This document shows positions 13,402 to 19,839 of a stretch of DNA of 19,839 nucleotides, piece after piece (the first letter of the stretch is position 1; every line of letters begins with the position of its first letter). Made by a program: the position numbers and the translations under genes. The stretch is from CAVPLM01 sp964497095 (GTDB taxonomy: Bacteria; Actinomycetota; Thermoleophilia; RBG-16-64-13). The notes beneath the pieces are model-generated. The model was not told the origin of the DNA. It ran no database searches and was given only the letters and a program-made list of their open reading frames with translations. The stretch lies in NCBI GenBank assembly GCA_964497095.1, contig CAZCCL010000045.1, positions 1 to 19,839 of the forward strand, given 5' to 3'.

Positions 13402-13430
13402 TATATACACCATGAATAGCCCGGTGTCAA
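13402..13430 (-). promoter_or_regulatory. Sigma-70-type promoter for the ArsR/TusA/Hdr operon
   Basis: On the minus strand TTGACA (13430-13425, perfect -35) is followed by a 17-nt spacer and TATATA (13407-13402, 4 of 6 to TATAAT). The ATG of the ArsR gene begins 7 nt after the -10, so transcription would start at or next to the start codon. The spacer holds short inverted arms (ACACC/GGTGT) that could be part of an operator. Confidence 0.6.
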
Positions 13431-13501
13431 CAATCGAGAAGGGACCGGCGAACGGCTCAACCTTGCATGCGGGCGCTGCGCGATCGAGCCTCTTCCGCAT
13501 T

Positions 13502-13519
13502 CGGCTCGGTGGCGAGCCG
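13502..13519. terminator. Stem-loop between the SDR gene and the ArsR operon
   Basis: CGGCTCG-GTGG-CGAGCCG is a perfect 7-bp stem with a 4-nt loop, about 84 nt downstream of the short-chain dehydrogenase stop on the minus strand. No T-run follows. It may end the SDR transcript before the ArsR promoter. A second, weaker stem (CCGACG/CGTCGG) lies at 13568-13590. The 13395-13602 interval holds no credible gene. Confidence 0.4.
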
Positions 13520-13602
13520 GGCTCCGAGGGCGCGCGATGCTTCGCACGGTTGTGGTTGGGCCTACTGCCGACGAACTGTCGAAACGTCGGTAGCTCTCGG
13601 CA

Positions 13603-14430
13603 TCAGTTGCCCCCCACTCCCCACTTCATCCCGGAATCGCTAAGCGCCGTGCCTGCGACGTCGACGATGGCTGCCCCGCCGTCGATCAGCAGCACCGCCC
13701 CGGTCATAAAGGCGGAGTCCTCCTCGGCCAAGAACGTGCATATTCCGCCGATCTCGGCGGGAGCCGCGACTCTGCGCAAGGGCACGTTCGAGGAGATCTT
13801 CCTGAAGATCCCATCCAGGTCGGTGCCGAAGGCCTGGGCTGCGGGGCTGAGGGAGTGCTCGATCATCTCCGTCCTCGTGGCACCGGGGCAGACCACGTTG
13901 CACCGGATCTTCTCGGGGCCGTAGTCGAGCGCCGCCTGTTGGGTCAGCATGATGAGTCCTGCCTTGGACGTGCAGTAGGCCGGCATGCCGGGCAGGCAGC
14001 GCAATGCCGCCAGCGAGGCGATGTTGATGATCGAACCGCCACCGCCTTCGATCATGTGGGGTATCGCGGCTTTCATCATCAGGAAGGGCCCGGTGATATT
14101 GGTCTCCATGACTCGGCGCCAGAGTTCCGGGTCGATGTCAAGGATGGTACCTGCGGGGTCGATAGCCGCGTTGTTGACCAGGATGTCCAGCCTGCCGTTG
14201 AACGTGAGGGCCGTATCCACCATGCGCCGGGCGTCGTCAATCTCGGCCACGTCCCCCCGGCAGGTTACACAGGTGCCCTCCGGCAGTCCACATGCCACGT
14301 CGTCAAGGGTGTGCTGGCGGCGGCCGGTGATGCAGACTTTGGCCCCTTCTTTCACGAACCGATCGGCGATGGCTGCGCCGATCCCTGCTCCCCCACCTGT
14401 GACCAGAGCGACTTTACCTTCAAGCCTCAT
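13603..14430 (-). CDS. Short-chain dehydrogenase/reductase (classical SDR)
   Basis: A 275-residue classical SDR. The cofactor motif TGGGAGIG lies at 11-18, and the basic pair after strand two (TGRRQ, Arg37-Arg38) suggests NADP(H). NNAA is at 86-89. The catalytic tetrad is Asn111, Ser139, Tyr152 and Lys156 (IASLAAL, then YCTSK). CPGATRTEM (181-189) and the C-terminal FMTGAVLLIDGG (241-252) are standard for the FabG/3-oxoacyl reductase-like branch. Length is slightly above the usual ~250 because of a ~20-residue tail. The substrate cannot be predicted. It stands alone with ~170 bp or more to its neighbours, and nothing ties it to the Hdr operon. The start is ATG 14430 with GGGGAGG upstream. Confidence 0.93.
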   Translation of the reverse strand: MRLEGKVALVTGGGAGIGAAIADRFVKEGAKVCITGRRQHTLDDVACGLPEGTCVTCRGDVAEIDDARRMVDTALTFNGRLDILVNNAAIDPAGTILDIDPELWRRVMETNITGPFLMMKAAIPHMIEGGGGSIINIASLAALRCLPGMPAYCTSKAGLIMLTQQAALDYGPEKIRCNVVCPGATRTEMIEHSLSPAAQAFGTDLDGIFRKISSNVPLRRVAAPAEIGGICTFLAEEDSAFMTGAVLLIDGGAAIVDVAGTALSDSGMKWGVGGN

Positions 14431-14680
14431 ACCTTAGCCTCCCCTTGTTGTCGGTGCTGCTCCTTCGCTGCAGCGTTTTGCCCGGAACTTGCTGCGGGAA
14501 TCCAGAAAGATGCCTACGGAACGCGAGTTCCTGGCGGAGCACCTTCCCAGGGACAGCAGGCGTTTCAGCCGCCTCATCATACACACGATTCCCCGCCTAT
14601 GACCCATCCTCATTCGGCGCCTCGGCTCGTCGGCGCAGTGGGCCTTTGGCCGTCAGCCCAGTACATCGCCGATCCGTCGC

Positions 14681-14699
14681 CGGCCTGATCGCCAGGCCG
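14681..14699. terminator. Stem-loop downstream of the MFS gene
   Basis: CGGCCTG-ATCGC-CAGGCCG forms a perfect 7-bp stem 25 nt past the MFS stop on the minus strand. No T-run follows. Nothing else was recognised in the ~290-bp stretch 14431-14723, which contains no credible gene. Confidence 0.4.
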
Positions 14700-14723
14700 T
14701 CGAGAAGGCGGTTCGTCAACCGG

Positions 14724-16049
14724 TCAGCCTGTGCTCTCCACTTCCGGTGCGGCGCACGCGTTGTCCGCAGCCAGGCGGGCTGCGCAGCGCTGCTTGACCG
14801 GGTCGAGGCGGAGCGTCACGAAGAACGTGACGATCGCGAACCCGCAGGCGATGAGGAAGGGCACCTGATAGCCCACGTAGTTGAGGATGAAGCCCGCGAC
14901 GACCGGCACCACGATGGCGGTAGCGTGCAGGACGGTCACGCCCATGGCCAAGGTGGGGGCGACGTCCTCGGGGACGGCGATCTTGCGCATGTACGTCGCT
15001 GCGGCCATCGGCGAGAAGGGGGTGATGATGGTGTAGACGATATAGAAGAGGCAGGCGACCCAGACGTTGCCGGCTACGGCGTAACCGGCCAAAGCCACCA
15101 CGTAGGCCAAGTTCACGATCGTGAGGACGCGCCGCTCTCCGTGGCGGTCGATCCTGCGACCTATCCGAGATGATACGGTCATGCTCGCGAACGTCGCGAC
15201 CATGAGAAGGATGGAGATCCCGGACACCCCCAGGCCGAAATGGTTGACCAGAACCCACAGACCGAACGAGAAGAACACCTGCTGCCGGGCCCCGTCGAGC
15301 AGGTTGAGCAGGTAGTAGTAGCGGTAGTCCCGCCTGAGCACGATCGGCTCCCGCTTGGGCGCGACCTCCCTCAACTCTCCATCGTGCAGATGGGGGAATC
15401 TGAAGATGGCGATTGCTCCTATCAGCGCTGCCGCGCCGAGGATGATGAATGTGGGCTGGAACGACAGCAGGTCGAACTGGAAGAGAATGAAGATCAAGGC
15501 GAAAGCGGCGAAGGTGCCACCTTGGCCGTAGGCCCACATGCGCCCCAGAATGGCGCCGCTTCTGTCCTCCGTCGTTAGGCTCATACCTAGGTAGGACTGG
15601 GTCTGAAGGACGGTGTGGAAACCGAAGCTGGTGATGAGCACCCAAGGGATGACCGTCCAGAAGCCGTTCGCCTGCGCGAAGAGCGCGTAGCCCACACCCA
15701 GCGCGACAAGGGCTCCCGCCGTGACTTTTTGCAGAGATATGCGGTAGAGCATGGCGGTCAGGAATATCAGGACAAAGCCGCCCACCTCGCGGATGGCCGT
15801 GATGTAGCCGAACTGAGGTCCCGAGAAGTGGAGTATCTCTTCGAAGTAGTTGGTGACGATGTTGTTGTGCCCGTTCATGGCGAAGCCAAGGGTCATTGAC
15901 ATCACCGCGAGCATGATGAAGCCTCGCCCTGCCGGGCTGCCCCACATTTCCTTCAGGCGGATTCTCATCGATGACACACCAGCGTTCGTCTTCCTCCAAA
16001 GCAACGGGCATCGAGCCCTCTGGGATGAGCCGGCCGGGACGACCGACAT
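14724..16049 (-). CDS. MFS transporter
   Basis: A 441-residue (or 414 with the later start) major facilitator protein with about 12 predicted hydrophobic segments in two halves joined by a polar loop (around FPHLHDGELREVAPKREPIV). The second half contains a SSRIGRRIDRHGERR loop resembling the MFS loop between TM8 and TM9. No specific subfamily or substrate is recognisable. The upstream ATG 16049 has a GAGAGG site 6 nt before it, but adds a polar 27-residue lead. ATG 15968 (MRIRLKEMW) would give a more usual N-terminus, without a clear ribosome site. It is divergent from the EamA pair, with only ~90 bp between starts, and may be co-regulated with it. Confidence 0.85.
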   Translation of the reverse strand: MSVVPAGSSQRARCPLLWRKTNAGVSSMRIRLKEMWGSPAGRGFIMLAVMSMTLGFAMNGHNNIVTNYFEEILHFSGPQFGYITAIREVGGFVLIFLTAMLYRISLQKVTAGALVALGVGYALFAQANGFWTVIPWVLITSFGFHTVLQTQSYLGMSLTTEDRSGAILGRMWAYGQGGTFAAFALIFILFQFDLLSFQPTFIILGAAALIGAIAIFRFPHLHDGELREVAPKREPIVLRRDYRYYYLLNLLDGARQQVFFSFGLWVLVNHFGLGVSGISILLMVATFASMTVSSRIGRRIDRHGERRVLTIVNLAYVVALAGYAVAGNVWVACLFYIVYTIITPFSPMAAATYMRKIAVPEDVAPTLAMGVTVLHATAIVVPVVAGFILNYVGYQVPFLIACGFAIVTFFVTLRLDPVKQRCAARLAADNACAAPEVESTG

Positions 16050-16105
16050 TCGGATCCTCTCGGGTGGCCTGGCGACGGCCCCGCCGTATTGTACCTCTGC
16101 AGCGT

Positions 16106-16134
16106 TTGCCCGCGAGTGCTCGGCGCTGTACTTT
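16106..16134 (+). promoter_or_regulatory. Candidate promoter placing transcription start at the EamA start codon
   Basis: TTGCCC (16106-16111), a 17-nt spacer and TACTTT (16129-16134) end 6 nt before ATG 16141. The hexamers are weak (4 of 6 and 3 of 6), but the TAnnnT-N6-ATG arrangement with no Shine-Dalgarno site is what leaderless genes show. Confidence 0.35.
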
Positions 16135-16140
16135 CATAGG

Positions 16141-17055
16141 ATGCCACTCGATCCCCACAACACCCCGACCCCACCTGCCTCGACACCTCCTCCGTCGGCC
16201 ATGTCCGGACATGGAGGGCGGCGCGATTCCACGACGGCTGTCCTCCTGGTCGTGGTGGTCGGAGTCCTCATGCAGGCAGGCTCGGCGGTCGCGGTCCTGG
16301 TGATCGACTCGGTGGGGGTCATCCAGGCCCTCTGGCTACGCACGGCGCTGGCCGCGCTGCTGCTGGCCGCAGCGAGGCCCCGGCTGGTGCGTTTGCCTGC
16401 GAAGGGCGCGAGGATCCCGCTTCTAGCGCTGACCCTCAGCTTGGTCGCGATGAACTTCTTCTTCTACCAGGCTATCAGCCGTGCTCCGGTAGGGATCGTG
16501 GTGGCGGTCGAATTCCTGGGGCCTTTGGCAGTTGCGGTGGCGGGTTCTCGCCGGTTGCTCGATGTGGTCTGGGTCGTGTTTGCCGGCGCAGGGGTGGCGC
16601 TGCTTGCCGGTCCGGGGGGTTCGGTCGGGTTTGTCGGCCTCCTGTTCGCGCTTTTGGCCGCCGCCTGCTGGGCCGCTTTCCTCCTGCTGGCCAAGCGGGC
16701 GGTGACCCGTATGGAGCCGCTGCCGGTGACCGTCACGATGCTGATCGGGGCCGCCATCGTCTTGACCCCAGTCTGGCTGATCAGCGGAGTGAAGATCGTT
16801 GGATATGGACGCGCGCTGCTGTTGGGCCTGGCTGTGGCCATCCTGTCGTCGGCGCTCCCGTACTTCCTAGAACTGGTCGCCATCAGACGGGTCAGGGCCT
16901 CGACCTACGGCGTGCTTCTCAGCATCGAGCCGGCCATAGCCGCGCTGATGGGGTTCATCATCCTTTCGCAGGAACTGTCGGCGCGCGAGATAGGGGGCAT
17001 CGTCGCTATAGTGGTAGCGGCGGCGGGAGCCAGTTACACCAGCGGTTCGGGGTAG
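16141..17055 (+). CDS. EamA/DMT-family transporter, copy 1 (RhtA-like exporter)
   Basis: A 304-residue drug/metabolite-transporter protein with ten predicted transmembrane helices as two EamA repeats. After a polar, Pro-rich N-terminus (~1-30) the first repeat runs ~30-160 and the second ~165-300. FFFYQAISRAPVGIVVAVEFLGPLAVA in the first repeat and YFLELVAIRRVRASTYGVLLSIEPAIAALMGF in the second are typical of RhtA-type exporters of amino acids or other small metabolites. It ends 13 bp before a second EamA gene. The start is ATG 16141, apparently without a ribosome site; ATG 16201 would shorten it by 20 residues. It shares a ~90-bp divergent control region with the MFS gene. Confidence 0.9.
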   Translation: MPLDPHNTPTPPASTPPPSAMSGHGGRRDSTTAVLLVVVVGVLMQAGSAVAVLVIDSVGVIQALWLRTALAALLLAAARPRLVRLPAKGARIPLLALTLSLVAMNFFFYQAISRAPVGIVVAVEFLGPLAVAVAGSRRLLDVVWVVFAGAGVALLAGPGGSVGFVGLLFALLAAACWAAFLLLAKRAVTRMEPLPVTVTMLIGAAIVLTPVWLISGVKIVGYGRALLLGLAVAILSSALPYFLELVAIRRVRASTYGVLLSIEPAIAALMGFIILSQELSAREIGGIVAIVVAAAGASYTSGSG

Positions 17056-17068
17056 TGAGGCCCGCAGC

Positions 17069-18145
17069 ATGGCAGACGAAAGCGTATCGACGGGCGGGGA
17101 GGAAGCGACCGGCGGCGGACGCGTGGTCGGCGGCGATGCCGGTCCCGGCGGCGCCTCCGGTGCAGGCGACCGTGGCCCGAGGGCCATGAGACTCGCAGTA
17201 GCGGCGCTCTGCGGCCAGACGATCTTCCTCGGCTACAACTGGGTGGTCATGAAGGTGGCCTTGCAGTACTCGGACCCGTGGCCCTTCACAGCCCTCCGCA
17301 CCGGGTTGGGAGCTCTCTCCTTGTTCGCGCTGCTGGTCATCTTGCGCCGGGATCTGCGACCGCGGCAGCCGCTCCTCACCTTCGTGCTGGGGGTGCTCCA
17401 GACGACCCTGGGCATAGGGCTCCTTCTGTGGGCGCTCGAGACGGGTGCCGCAGGGCGGGTGTCCGCCCTCGTCTACACCATGCCGTTCTGGGCGCTCCTG
17501 CTCGGGTGGATCTTCTTGCGGGAGCGCATACACGGCTTCCAGTGGCTGGCGGGCGTCTTGTCCCTGGCGGGCCTGGTACTCGTGCTGGACCCCGCACATC
17601 TGGTAGCGAGCCTACAAAGCAAGCTCCTCGCCATAGGGGCCGGCGTGGCTTGGGCGGCGAGCACCATGGTGGTGAAGAAGATCCGTCAGCGGGGACCGGT
17701 GGACGTGATCAATCTCACCGCCTGGCAGATGTTGTTCGGCAGCATCCCTATGATCGTCATCGCCCTGGTGGTTCCCTCCGACCCGATCGAGTGGTCCGGG
17801 ACCTTCATCGTGGCTCTCATCTACAACGTCATCCCGGCGACGGCTGTCGCCTGGGCGCTCTGGCTCTACGTCCTGCAGGTGCTGCCTGCCGGGGTGGCGG
17901 GCTTCGGCACTTTGGCCACCCCCGTCGTCGGCATCAGCGCCGCTGCGATCCAACTGGGGGAACGGGTCTCGGTCGTCGAGGCTTTGGGTATAGCTGCGAT
18001 CCTCGCAGCCCTCTTGGTGCTGACGCTTCGGGGTTTGCTTCTGGGTCGAGCCGTCCGCAGGCTCGAATCTGGTCAGACTACGGGAGGAATCAGCGTGTGC
18101 GGGAAAGGAGCGCCCGACAGGGCGCCCGAAAGGGCCTCCGACTGA
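17069..18145 (+). CDS. EamA/DMT-family transporter, copy 2
   Basis: A 358-residue EamA protein. A Gly-rich unstructured N-terminus of ~38 residues precedes ten predicted helices. WVVMKVALQYSDPWPFTALRTGLGALSLF in the first repeat and VAWALWLYVLQVLPAGVAGFGTLATPVVGISAAAIQLGE in the second repeat are diagnostic. A charged C-terminal tail of ~30 residues follows the last helix. It is clearly of a different branch from the first EamA gene, so the pair is not a recent duplication. ATG 17069 has GTGAGG upstream and follows the first gene by 13 bp, so the two are probably co-transcribed and may export related metabolites. The end contains a short GCGCCC/GGGCGC stem (18110-18125). Confidence 0.9.
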   Translation: MADESVSTGGEEATGGGRVVGGDAGPGGASGAGDRGPRAMRLAVAALCGQTIFLGYNWVVMKVALQYSDPWPFTALRTGLGALSLFALLVILRRDLRPRQPLLTFVLGVLQTTLGIGLLLWALETGAAGRVSALVYTMPFWALLLGWIFLRERIHGFQWLAGVLSLAGLVLVLDPAHLVASLQSKLLAIGAGVAWAASTMVVKKIRQRGPVDVINLTAWQMLFGSIPMIVIALVVPSDPIEWSGTFIVALIYNVIPATAVAWALWLYVLQVLPAGVAGFGTLATPVVGISAAAIQLGERVSVVEALGIAAILAALLVLTLRGLLLGRAVRRLESGQTTGGISVCGKGAPDRAPERASD

Positions 18146-18152
18146 GGCGCGA

Positions 18153-18356
18153 TCAGACCTCCCCCTTCTCCACCAACTGGGCGAAATAAGCGAACGAGCG
18201 GTCGTAAGTGCGCTCGGCTTCGGGCGGGAAGGCACAGGCGGGAAGTTCCCGGCTTCTCAGATGATAGGCGATGCAGTCGCAGCACATGCCTTTCCGGGAA
18301 CAGCTCGGCCAGCTGCAGTTGCAGCGGGCCAGATTGGCTTCCTTCTTGCACTCCAT
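18153..18356 (-). CDS. Small cysteine-rich DUF6485 protein
   Basis: A 67-residue protein with eight cysteines: Cys3, Cys12/14, Cys19, Cys25/26/28 and Cys41. The pattern MECKKEANLARCNCSWPSC, then KGMCCDCIAYH, then ELPACAFP and AERTYDRSF, is that of DUF6485. The cysteine spacing suggests zinc or Fe-S binding; the function is not known. The start is ATG 18356 with AAGGAG 4 nt upstream; a longer frame to 18518 lacks these family features and is rejected. It converges on the EamA pair with a 7-bp gap and is divergent from the MerR-TetR regulator, with a 200-bp intergenic region between them. Confidence 0.88.
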   Translation of the reverse strand: MECKKEANLARCNCSWPSCSRKGMCCDCIAYHLRSRELPACAFPPEAERTYDRSFAYFAQLVEKGEV

Positions 18357-18511
18357 GTCGCTCCTTGTGCATACGTCGCGGGGCCGTCGAACGGGCCGTG
18401 GGCATGTTGCCACATTATGAAGCCTCCAGTGAGTGGGGTGTTTGTCTCCGCAGAAGAAGCGCCGAGAAGAAGCGTGGCCCGGTCCGGATCGCGCGATACG
18501 GACTATAGGAT

Positions 18512-18539
18512 TTGACACGGAGATAAGGAGTAGTAAACT
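18512..18539 (+). promoter_or_regulatory. Candidate sigma-70-type promoter for the MerR-TetR regulator
   Basis: TTGACA (18512-18517), a 16-nt spacer and TAAACT (18534-18539, 4 of 6) precede the gene. The predicted start (~18546) would fall at the end of the strong AAGGAGG site (18540-18546), so the promoter or its exact start is uncertain. No other feature was recognised in 18357-18511. Confidence 0.3.
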
Positions 18540-18556
18540 AAGGAGGTGAGCTGCGC

Positions 18557-19492
18557 ATGCGATCTCTGACCATCACCGAACTCGAAGAAGCGACCGGCGT
18601 CCGGCGGAGCACCATCTACTTCTACGTGCGGGACGGTCTGCTGCCTGCGGCCCAGAAAGCGGCCGCAAGTAGGGCCATCTACGTGGAGTCGCATGTCCAT
18701 CTGCTCGAGGAGATCACCCGTTTGAAGGCGGAAGGATGGTCCCTGCAGCGTATCAAAGCCCATCTGGCGCCCCAGATCGCCGCGGCTCGGTCTGTCGAAG
18801 TCGACCTGGTGGCCGAGCAGGCCGAGCAGACAAGGCAGTCGATCCTGGTGGCCGCCGCCCGCCTGTTCGCCCGCAAGGGCTACAAGCGCACGCGCGTGGT
18901 CGACATCATGAGAGAGGTGGGGGTCGCGCCACCGGTCTTCTATAGCCACTTCTCGTCCAAGCAGGTGCTCTTCCTGGAGTCCTTCGCGGTCTTCGTCGGT
19001 TGGATGCGCGGCTTTCTCGAAAGTCGGTTGGCCGAAGAGCCCGATCCCGTGGCCCGCGATCTTACCCGCGTGCAAGGCTACTTCGGCGTGCAGGCCCTGA
19101 GCCCTGATCTGATGTCTCTGGTACGCTCGGAAGCCCTGCAGGAAGACGGCGATATGCGCAGGGTGGTGGAGAGATCGTACAAGGAGATGACGGAGAGCAC
19201 CCTGGGGGACTTAGTCCGGCTTCGGGAAGAAGCTGGGACAGAGATCCCTGCGTCGGACGAGTTGGTCGCTTTCGGGTTACTGGGCGGGGTGGAGAACATC
19301 GTCATGCGGGCCTCGTGGGACGAGCGGTATTCCAAGCGCGACGTCCTGTGGACGACTCTGTGCCTCTTCCTTGCCGTCCAGGCGCTCTACAGCGGGCGGC
19401 TGGATCTCGGGCGGGAGTTCTCTCGGTACTCCGACCTGGTCGACCGGCTGGCGAAGAGCGCTCCTCCCGTGCCCCCGGCGGCACTCGCCTAG
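18557..19492 (+). CDS. Regulator with N-terminal MerR-like and C-terminal TetR-like domains
   Basis: A 311-residue protein with two DNA-binding units. Residues ~4-75 are MerR-like: LTITELEEATGVRRSTIYFYVRDGLLP (4-30), then IYVESHVHLLEEITRLKAEGWSLQRIKAHL (41-70). Residues ~93-140 are a TetR helix-turn-helix: RQSILVAAARLFARKGYKRTRVVDIMREVGVAPPVFYSHFSSKQVLF. The rest (~145-300) is a helical TetR ligand/dimerisation domain with no specific subfamily signature. Proteins of this double design may recognise composite operators. ATG 18557 follows AAGGAGG. A short tandem repeat lies upstream of the next gene on the same strand, which is a plausible target. The inducer cannot be predicted. Confidence 0.9.
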   Translation: MRSLTITELEEATGVRRSTIYFYVRDGLLPAAQKAAASRAIYVESHVHLLEEITRLKAEGWSLQRIKAHLAPQIAAARSVEVDLVAEQAEQTRQSILVAAARLFARKGYKRTRVVDIMREVGVAPPVFYSHFSSKQVLFLESFAVFVGWMRGFLESRLAEEPDPVARDLTRVQGYFGVQALSPDLMSLVRSEALQEDGDMRRVVERSYKEMTESTLGDLVRLREEAGTEIPASDELVAFGLLGGVENIVMRASWDERYSKRDVLWTTLCLFLAVQALYSGRLDLGREFSRYSDLVDRLAKSAPPVPPAALA

Positions 19493-19553
19493 ACCCAGAA
19501 TGACGGTCACCCGTTTTGGTGCGAGCATGAGTGAAAGGTAAGTGGAGTCCTGT

Positions 19554-19579
19554 AGTCGTCAGTCCCGCAGTCGTTAGTC
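19554..19579 (+). repeat. Tandem 11-bp direct repeat (candidate operator) upstream of the EthD gene
   Basis: AGTCGTCAGTC (19554-19564) and AGTCGTTAGTC (19569-19579) differ at one base and have a 15-bp period. They end just before the AGGAGG ribosome site of the EthD-domain gene, in the 100 bp downstream of the MerR-TetR regulator. They may be a binding site for that regulator. Confidence 0.4.
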
Positions 19580-19592
19580 GAGGAGGTGCTCA

Positions 19593-19839
19593 GTGCCCAT
19601 CAAACTCATGGCGGCTTCCCGCCGTCGCCCCGGCCTGACTCGAGCGGAGTACTTCCGCTATATCGAGCACTATCACGGGACGGTCGCCCGTCTGGAGCGA
19701 TTCAAGATCGATACGTACATTCAAAACCACGTCATAGACGGTGCCTTCGGCGTTCTCTCCGACACCGAGCACAAGAACAAGACCTCCGATCGCGAAGCCG
19801 TGGTCGAACTCCACTTCAGCGAGTTCCGCGACATGCTCG
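19593..19839 (+). CDS. EthD-domain protein (3' end off the window)
   Basis: The first 82 residues of a protein with a dimeric alpha-beta barrel fold of the EthD type: IKLMAASRRRPGLTRAEYFRYIEHYHGTVA (3-32), then a strand and loop with YIQNHVIDGAFG, and VVELHFSEFRDML at the edge. The RPGLTRAEYxxYxxxxHG pattern is the EthD signature. EthD-like proteins assist or catalyse reactions on hydrophobic or aromatic substrates in various degradation pathways; the function here is open. GTG 19593 follows AGGAGG (19581-19586). It probably belongs with the MerR-TetR regulator gene. Confidence 0.85.
   Translation, partial: MPIKLMAASRRRPGLTRAEYFRYIEHYHGTVARLERFKIDTYIQNHVIDGAFGVLSDTEHKNKTSDREAVVELHFSEFRDML

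Noticed and set aside
13431..13602. Possible small gene or RNA in the SDR-ArsR interval
   Set aside because: Open frames here have no ribosome site or family features; only stem-loops and the ArsR promoter could be supported.
14716..16212. A long (498-residue) open frame on the minus strand over the MFS gene
   Set aside because: Its product is Arg/Gly/His-rich with no fold, while the overlapping frame gives a clear 12-helix transporter. It is a shadow frame due to high GC.
1..19839. CRISPR arrays, tRNA/rRNA genes, insertion sequences or prophage elements
   Set aside because: No regularly spaced repeats, tRNA-like cloverleafs, transposase or integrase genes, or terminal inverted repeats were seen on either strand.

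Overview
The window is GC-rich and codes densely on both strands. GTG and TTG starts are common, and many genes overlap by the 4 bp of ATGA or GTGA. The gene content points to an obligate anaerobe: many [4Fe-4S] ferredoxin motifs, heterodisulfide-reductase-like (Hdr) flavoproteins, and a metal-cluster gene set of the 'orange protein' (ORP)/MTH1175 type. Possible leaderless genes, high GC and two tandem EamA exporters would suit a deep-branching anaerobic actinobacterium. That placement is a guess; no rRNA or other phylogenetic marker is present.

Positions 1-5689 (+ strand): the C-terminal end of a Gly/Arg-rich protein; two tandem small NifX/ORP-family proteins; a DUF5320 protein; two MinD-like P-loop ATPases with inserted 2x[4Fe-4S] ferredoxin; an Mrp-type ATPase fused to a C-terminal NifX/ORP domain; a NifU/IscU-like Fe-S scaffold; and a PadR-type regulator. 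This resembles the ORP operons known from Desulfovibrio. It is probably one operon, and its promoter may lie left of the window.

Positions 5744-13394 (- strand, convergent with the first block): an ArsR-type regulator, TusA, an MvhD-like subunit, a large HdrA with a GltD/NfnB-like NAD(P)H module inserted in it, a second HdrA, a small winged-helix protein, HdrC, an HdrB/HdrD-like CCG protein and a DsrE2-like protein. Sulfur-carrier genes stand at both ends of the Hdr core. I infer an NAD(P)H-linked, possibly electron-bifurcating complex that handles persulfide or disulfide sulfur. The two blocks meet at a strong stem-loop near 5698-5729.

Positions 13603-16049 (- strand): a short-chain dehydrogenase and an MFS transporter. 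Positions 16141-18145 (+): two tandem EamA-family exporters. Positions 18153-18356 (-): a small Cys-rich DUF6485 protein. Positions 18557-19839 (+): a regulator with both MerR-like and TetR-like DNA-binding domains, then an EthD-domain protein cut by the right edge.

Two runs of exactly 10 N (3383-3392 and 12730-12739) break the frames of the second ATPase and of TusA. In both cases the flanks overlap by a few bases and rejoin into an intact gene, so the gaps look like assembly placeholders and not missing DNA.
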